From CAYMLL01 sp964390645 (GTDB taxonomy: Bacteria > Planctomycetota > UBA8108), in assembly GCA_964390645.1 (NCBI GenBank), contig CAYMLL010000305.1:1-9023 (forward strand): DNA of 9,023 bases. The letters run 5' to 3'. Position numbers and translations under genes: made by a program. Shown in pieces: positions 7,925 to 9,023 of the stretch. The notes under the pieces were generated by a model. That model saw nothing but the letters and a program-made list of their open reading frames with translations. It did not search any database and was not told the DNA's origin. How positions within the stretch are numbered: position 1 is the first letter of the stretch; each line of letters opens with the position of its first letter.

Positions 7925-9023
7925 TCAAGCGTCAACGAGGTTGGTGTTGGCCACGGCGCGGTAGGTGCCGGTGAGGTTCACCGCCGGCATGGTCGACGAG
8001 GCGGGGAAGACGTTCGCGATCAGCGCGGTGTCCTCCACATCGGAGCCTCCGGCGATGCAGCACGGGGAGGTGGAGCTGTCGGGAGACGACGACGACCCGC
8101 TGAAGTTGCAGTCGCAGAAGCGTGCGGTCGTCGACTCCGTGGACGACCCGGATCGCCCCAGCTGGACGAGGTCGTGGCCGTTCCTGTCGTTCTCGAAGCG
8201 GCAGCGGTGGAACTTGGTGTTGCGGGTGTCCCACAGATCGACGAGCGGGGCGTTGCGCGCGGTCTCGATCGTGCAGCCGTCGAACAGACACTGTGCCGCC
8301 GTCACTCCCGAACGAAAAACATCCTCCTCGCTCGCGATGGCGGAGCCGCTCGACTCCGCGAACGAGCAGGCGTAGAAACGAGCGTCGGTCGAGGGCGAAC
8401 CCGAGAGCTGCTCGAAGACCACGTGCTGGTTGTTGCCGCTGAAGTGGCAGTCGATGAAGGCGGAGATCTGACAGCCCTGGAGGACCAGGCCCCGGTGAAA
8501 GGCCCCTGTCGATCCGGCCTTGTTCTGTGGCTCGAACGCGCAGTTCAGGAAGGTGCAGCGCAGCCCACGCTCGATCAGCATCCCCGTGATGTTCTGGTAC
8601 TGCAGCTTCTGCAGGCGGACGTTCTCGAAGGTGATCTCGGGATAGTCGCTGTAGGAGCCCGCCGAGCCGTGCGGCTTGATGTGGATCGCGTTGAAGGCCT
8701 GCTGCTCGCTGTTGCCGACACTGGAGAGGAGAGTCCCGTTGATGATCCGTAGACGGGTCTTGGGAGCCGTCTCTGCGATCAAGGGCTCGATCACCAGCTG
8801 GGAGTTGAACCTGTAGGTACGACCCTCCAGGTCGATCGTGAGCTCGAGGTAGTCGTACGAGTTCATCAGCTCGAGCGCACGATCGATCGTCTCCTGCAGC
8901 GGGACGTAGTCGTCCGTCGACTTGTCGCCGGCGGCAGGGTTTTCCCGGTTCCGGAGTGGCGTCAGCCCGGCCCTCGGCCGCTGCGCGTCCGCGGGGGCGG
9001 GGCGCGGGAGGGAGGCCACGCCC
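7925..9023 (-). CDS. Right-handed parallel beta-helix protein, 5' end cut off
   Basis: The frame is open to the window edge. A GTG at 9019 exists, but the true start and any signal peptide probably lie outside. Numbering from that GTG, residues 35-80 resemble the opening of pectate-lyase-3-like beta-helices: TDDYVPLQETIDRALE, then a strand ending EGRTYRF, then QLVIEP. The rest is a ladder of short strands with repeated Phe-x-x-Cys-x-Phe turns: FLNCAF (157), FIDCHF (188), FYACSF (215), FDGCTI (246), FHRCRF (270) and FCDCNF (301). These are spaced 24 to 31 residues apart, about one helix coil each. A Ser-rich stretch (308-318) precedes the C-terminus. Such proteins are usually exported and bind or cleave polysaccharides. 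I cannot assign catalytic residues, so an enzyme is not shown. Phage tail-spike proteins share the fold, but no phage genes are near. Nothing downstream appears to be in an operon with it. Confidence 0.75.
   Translation of the reverse strand, partial: GVASLPRPAPADAQRPRAGLTPLRNRENPAAGDKSTDDYVPLQETIDRALELMNSYDYLELTIDLEGRTYRFNSQLVIEPLIAETAPKTRLRIINGTLLSSVGNSEQQAFNAIHIKPHGSAGSYSDYPEITFENVRLQKLQYQNITGMLIERGLRCTFLNCAFEPQNKAGSTGAFHRGLVLQGCQISAFIDCHFSGNNQHVVFEQLSGSPSTDARFYACSFAESSGSAIASEEDVFRSGVTAAQCLFDGCTIETARNAPLVDLWDTRNTKFHRCRFENDRNGHDLVQLGRSGSSTESTTARFCDCNFSGSSSSPDSSTSPCCIAGGSDVEDTALIANVFPASSTMPAVNLTGTYRAVANTNLVDA

Noticed and set aside
7796..8752. 318-codon plus-strand frame
   Set aside because: Antisense shadow of the beta-helix gene, which has a clear repeating pattern in its own frame.

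Overview
The window is high-GC bacterial DNA with long non-coding gaps and a gene set typical of Planctomycetota or a related environmental phylum. The indicators are an exported ThuA-like protein of the planctomycete type, a secreted kelch protein, a type I sulfatase with a C-x-P-x-R motif, a TIGR02999-type ECF sigma factor, and a membrane Ser/Thr kinase ending in a formylglycine-generating-enzyme (FGE)-like domain. The phylum is inferred from these families, not demonstrated.

Layout. Positions 1-868 hold no gene I can support, only a GC-rich hairpin at 38-69. A ThuA-family gene runs 878-1750 (+). It converges on a six-bladed kelch gene at 1915-2949 (-), with two hairpins between them. Upstream of the kelch gene on the same strand (2999-3676) lies a sulfatase remnant. 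It has an intact N-terminal third joined directly to the family's C-terminal tail, so it looks like an internal-deletion derivative. A roughly 500-base gap follows, with weak dyad-symmetric sites. Next comes the clearest functional unit: an ECF sigma factor (4214-4774) whose stop overlaps the start of a 910-residue kinase (4771-7503) in an ATGA. A gap of about 420 bases (7504-7924) contains a strong 16-bp imperfect inverted repeat. The window ends in a right-handed beta-helix gene on the minus strand (7925-9023), cut off at its 5' end.

How the parts may work together. The sigma factor and kinase are translationally coupled and probably form a transmembrane signalling pair. The kinase has an N-terminal cytoplasmic catalytic domain, one membrane helix and a large C-terminal extracytoplasmic part ending in the FGE-like fold. 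The sigma factor has Gln-Pro-Thr-Ala where most ECF factors carry the acidic DAED stretch that contacts RNA polymerase. This leaves room for activation by phosphorylation. The ThuA, kelch, sulfatase and beta-helix proteins all look exported and fit polysaccharide handling, but no direct link to the signalling pair is visible.

The most noteworthy observations are the sigma/kinase pair, the spliced sulfatase, the long inverted repeat between converging genes, and a regular cysteine ladder in the beta-helix protein.
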